64,000 nucleotides of DNA from Hetaerina americana (taxonomy: Eukaryota > Arthropoda > Insecta > Odonata > Calopterygidae). This document shows, in pieces, positions 63,957 to 64,000 of the stretch (positions within the stretch are counted from its first letter, which is position 1; the number at the start of each line of letters is the position of its first letter). The stretch covers positions 1,298,501 to 1,362,500 of the forward strand of contig JAKTNV010000089.1 of the NCBI GenBank assembly GCA_022747635.1, read 5' to 3'. Position numbers and translations under genes: made by a program. The notes under the pieces are model-generated. The model ran no database searches, had not been told where the DNA came from, and saw only the letters and a list, made by a program, of their open reading frames with translations.

Positions 63957-64000
63957 TACATATATATATATATATATATACATATATATATACATATATA
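63957..64000. repeat. TA microsatellite at the right edge
   Basis: TATATA repeats with CATATA interruptions run to the end of the window. Confidence 0.95.

Overview
This is a eukaryotic, intron-rich, AT-rich window. It most likely comes from an arthropod with a large, repeat-laden genome, probably an insect. The basis is an AF4/FMR2 (lilliputian-type) gene, mariner transposons, RTE-like and jockey/CR1-like LINEs, several tRNA-derived SINEs and Penelope-like elements. No order or species can be fixed from the sequence alone. Protein identities below rest on recognised motifs, on reading frame, and on exon boundaries whose phases all agree arithmetically.

Layout. Positions 1-2109 (minus) hold an open endonuclease/reverse-transcriptase LINE frame that runs off the left edge, with its 5' flank to about 2404. 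Positions 4105-11135 (plus) hold a four-exon gene for a PRR5/Protor-type TORC2 subunit with an HbrB domain. Positions 11.3-17.6 kb are intergenic, with an internally deleted mariner, a decayed RTE copy, a jockey/CR1-like LINE remnant and a SINE. Positions 17614-27440 (plus) hold a UPF0462 (human C4orf33 family) gene with a signal peptide and a start codon split by an intron. Positions 28330-42115 (plus) hold a second, strongly diverged UPF0462 gene with exactly the same intron phases. One of its introns (33.4-39.9 kb) is packed with transposons, including two Penelope-like elements. Positions 58894-44881 (minus) hold the last twelve coding exons (about 1,401 residues) of lilliputian/AFF, convergent with the second UPF0462 gene; its N-terminal exons lie beyond the right edge or were not recognised. 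Positions 59-64 kb are CpG-richer non-coding sequence with a tRNA-like SINE head and a terminal TA microsatellite.

The three cellular gene families have no evident shared pathway. PRR5 acts in TORC2 kinase signalling, AFF/lilli is a scaffold of the transcription super elongation complex, and UPF0462 has no established function. The most interesting items are the tandem UPF0462 pair (one secreted, one very divergent), the split AT|G start codon, a Penelope-like element carrying a GIY-YIG nuclease frame between long inverted repeats, and a hammerhead-ribozyme-like motif with a palindromic stem III in a second Penelope-like copy. A recurrent LINE 3' end with a hairpin and an AAT tail occurs in at least seven copies.
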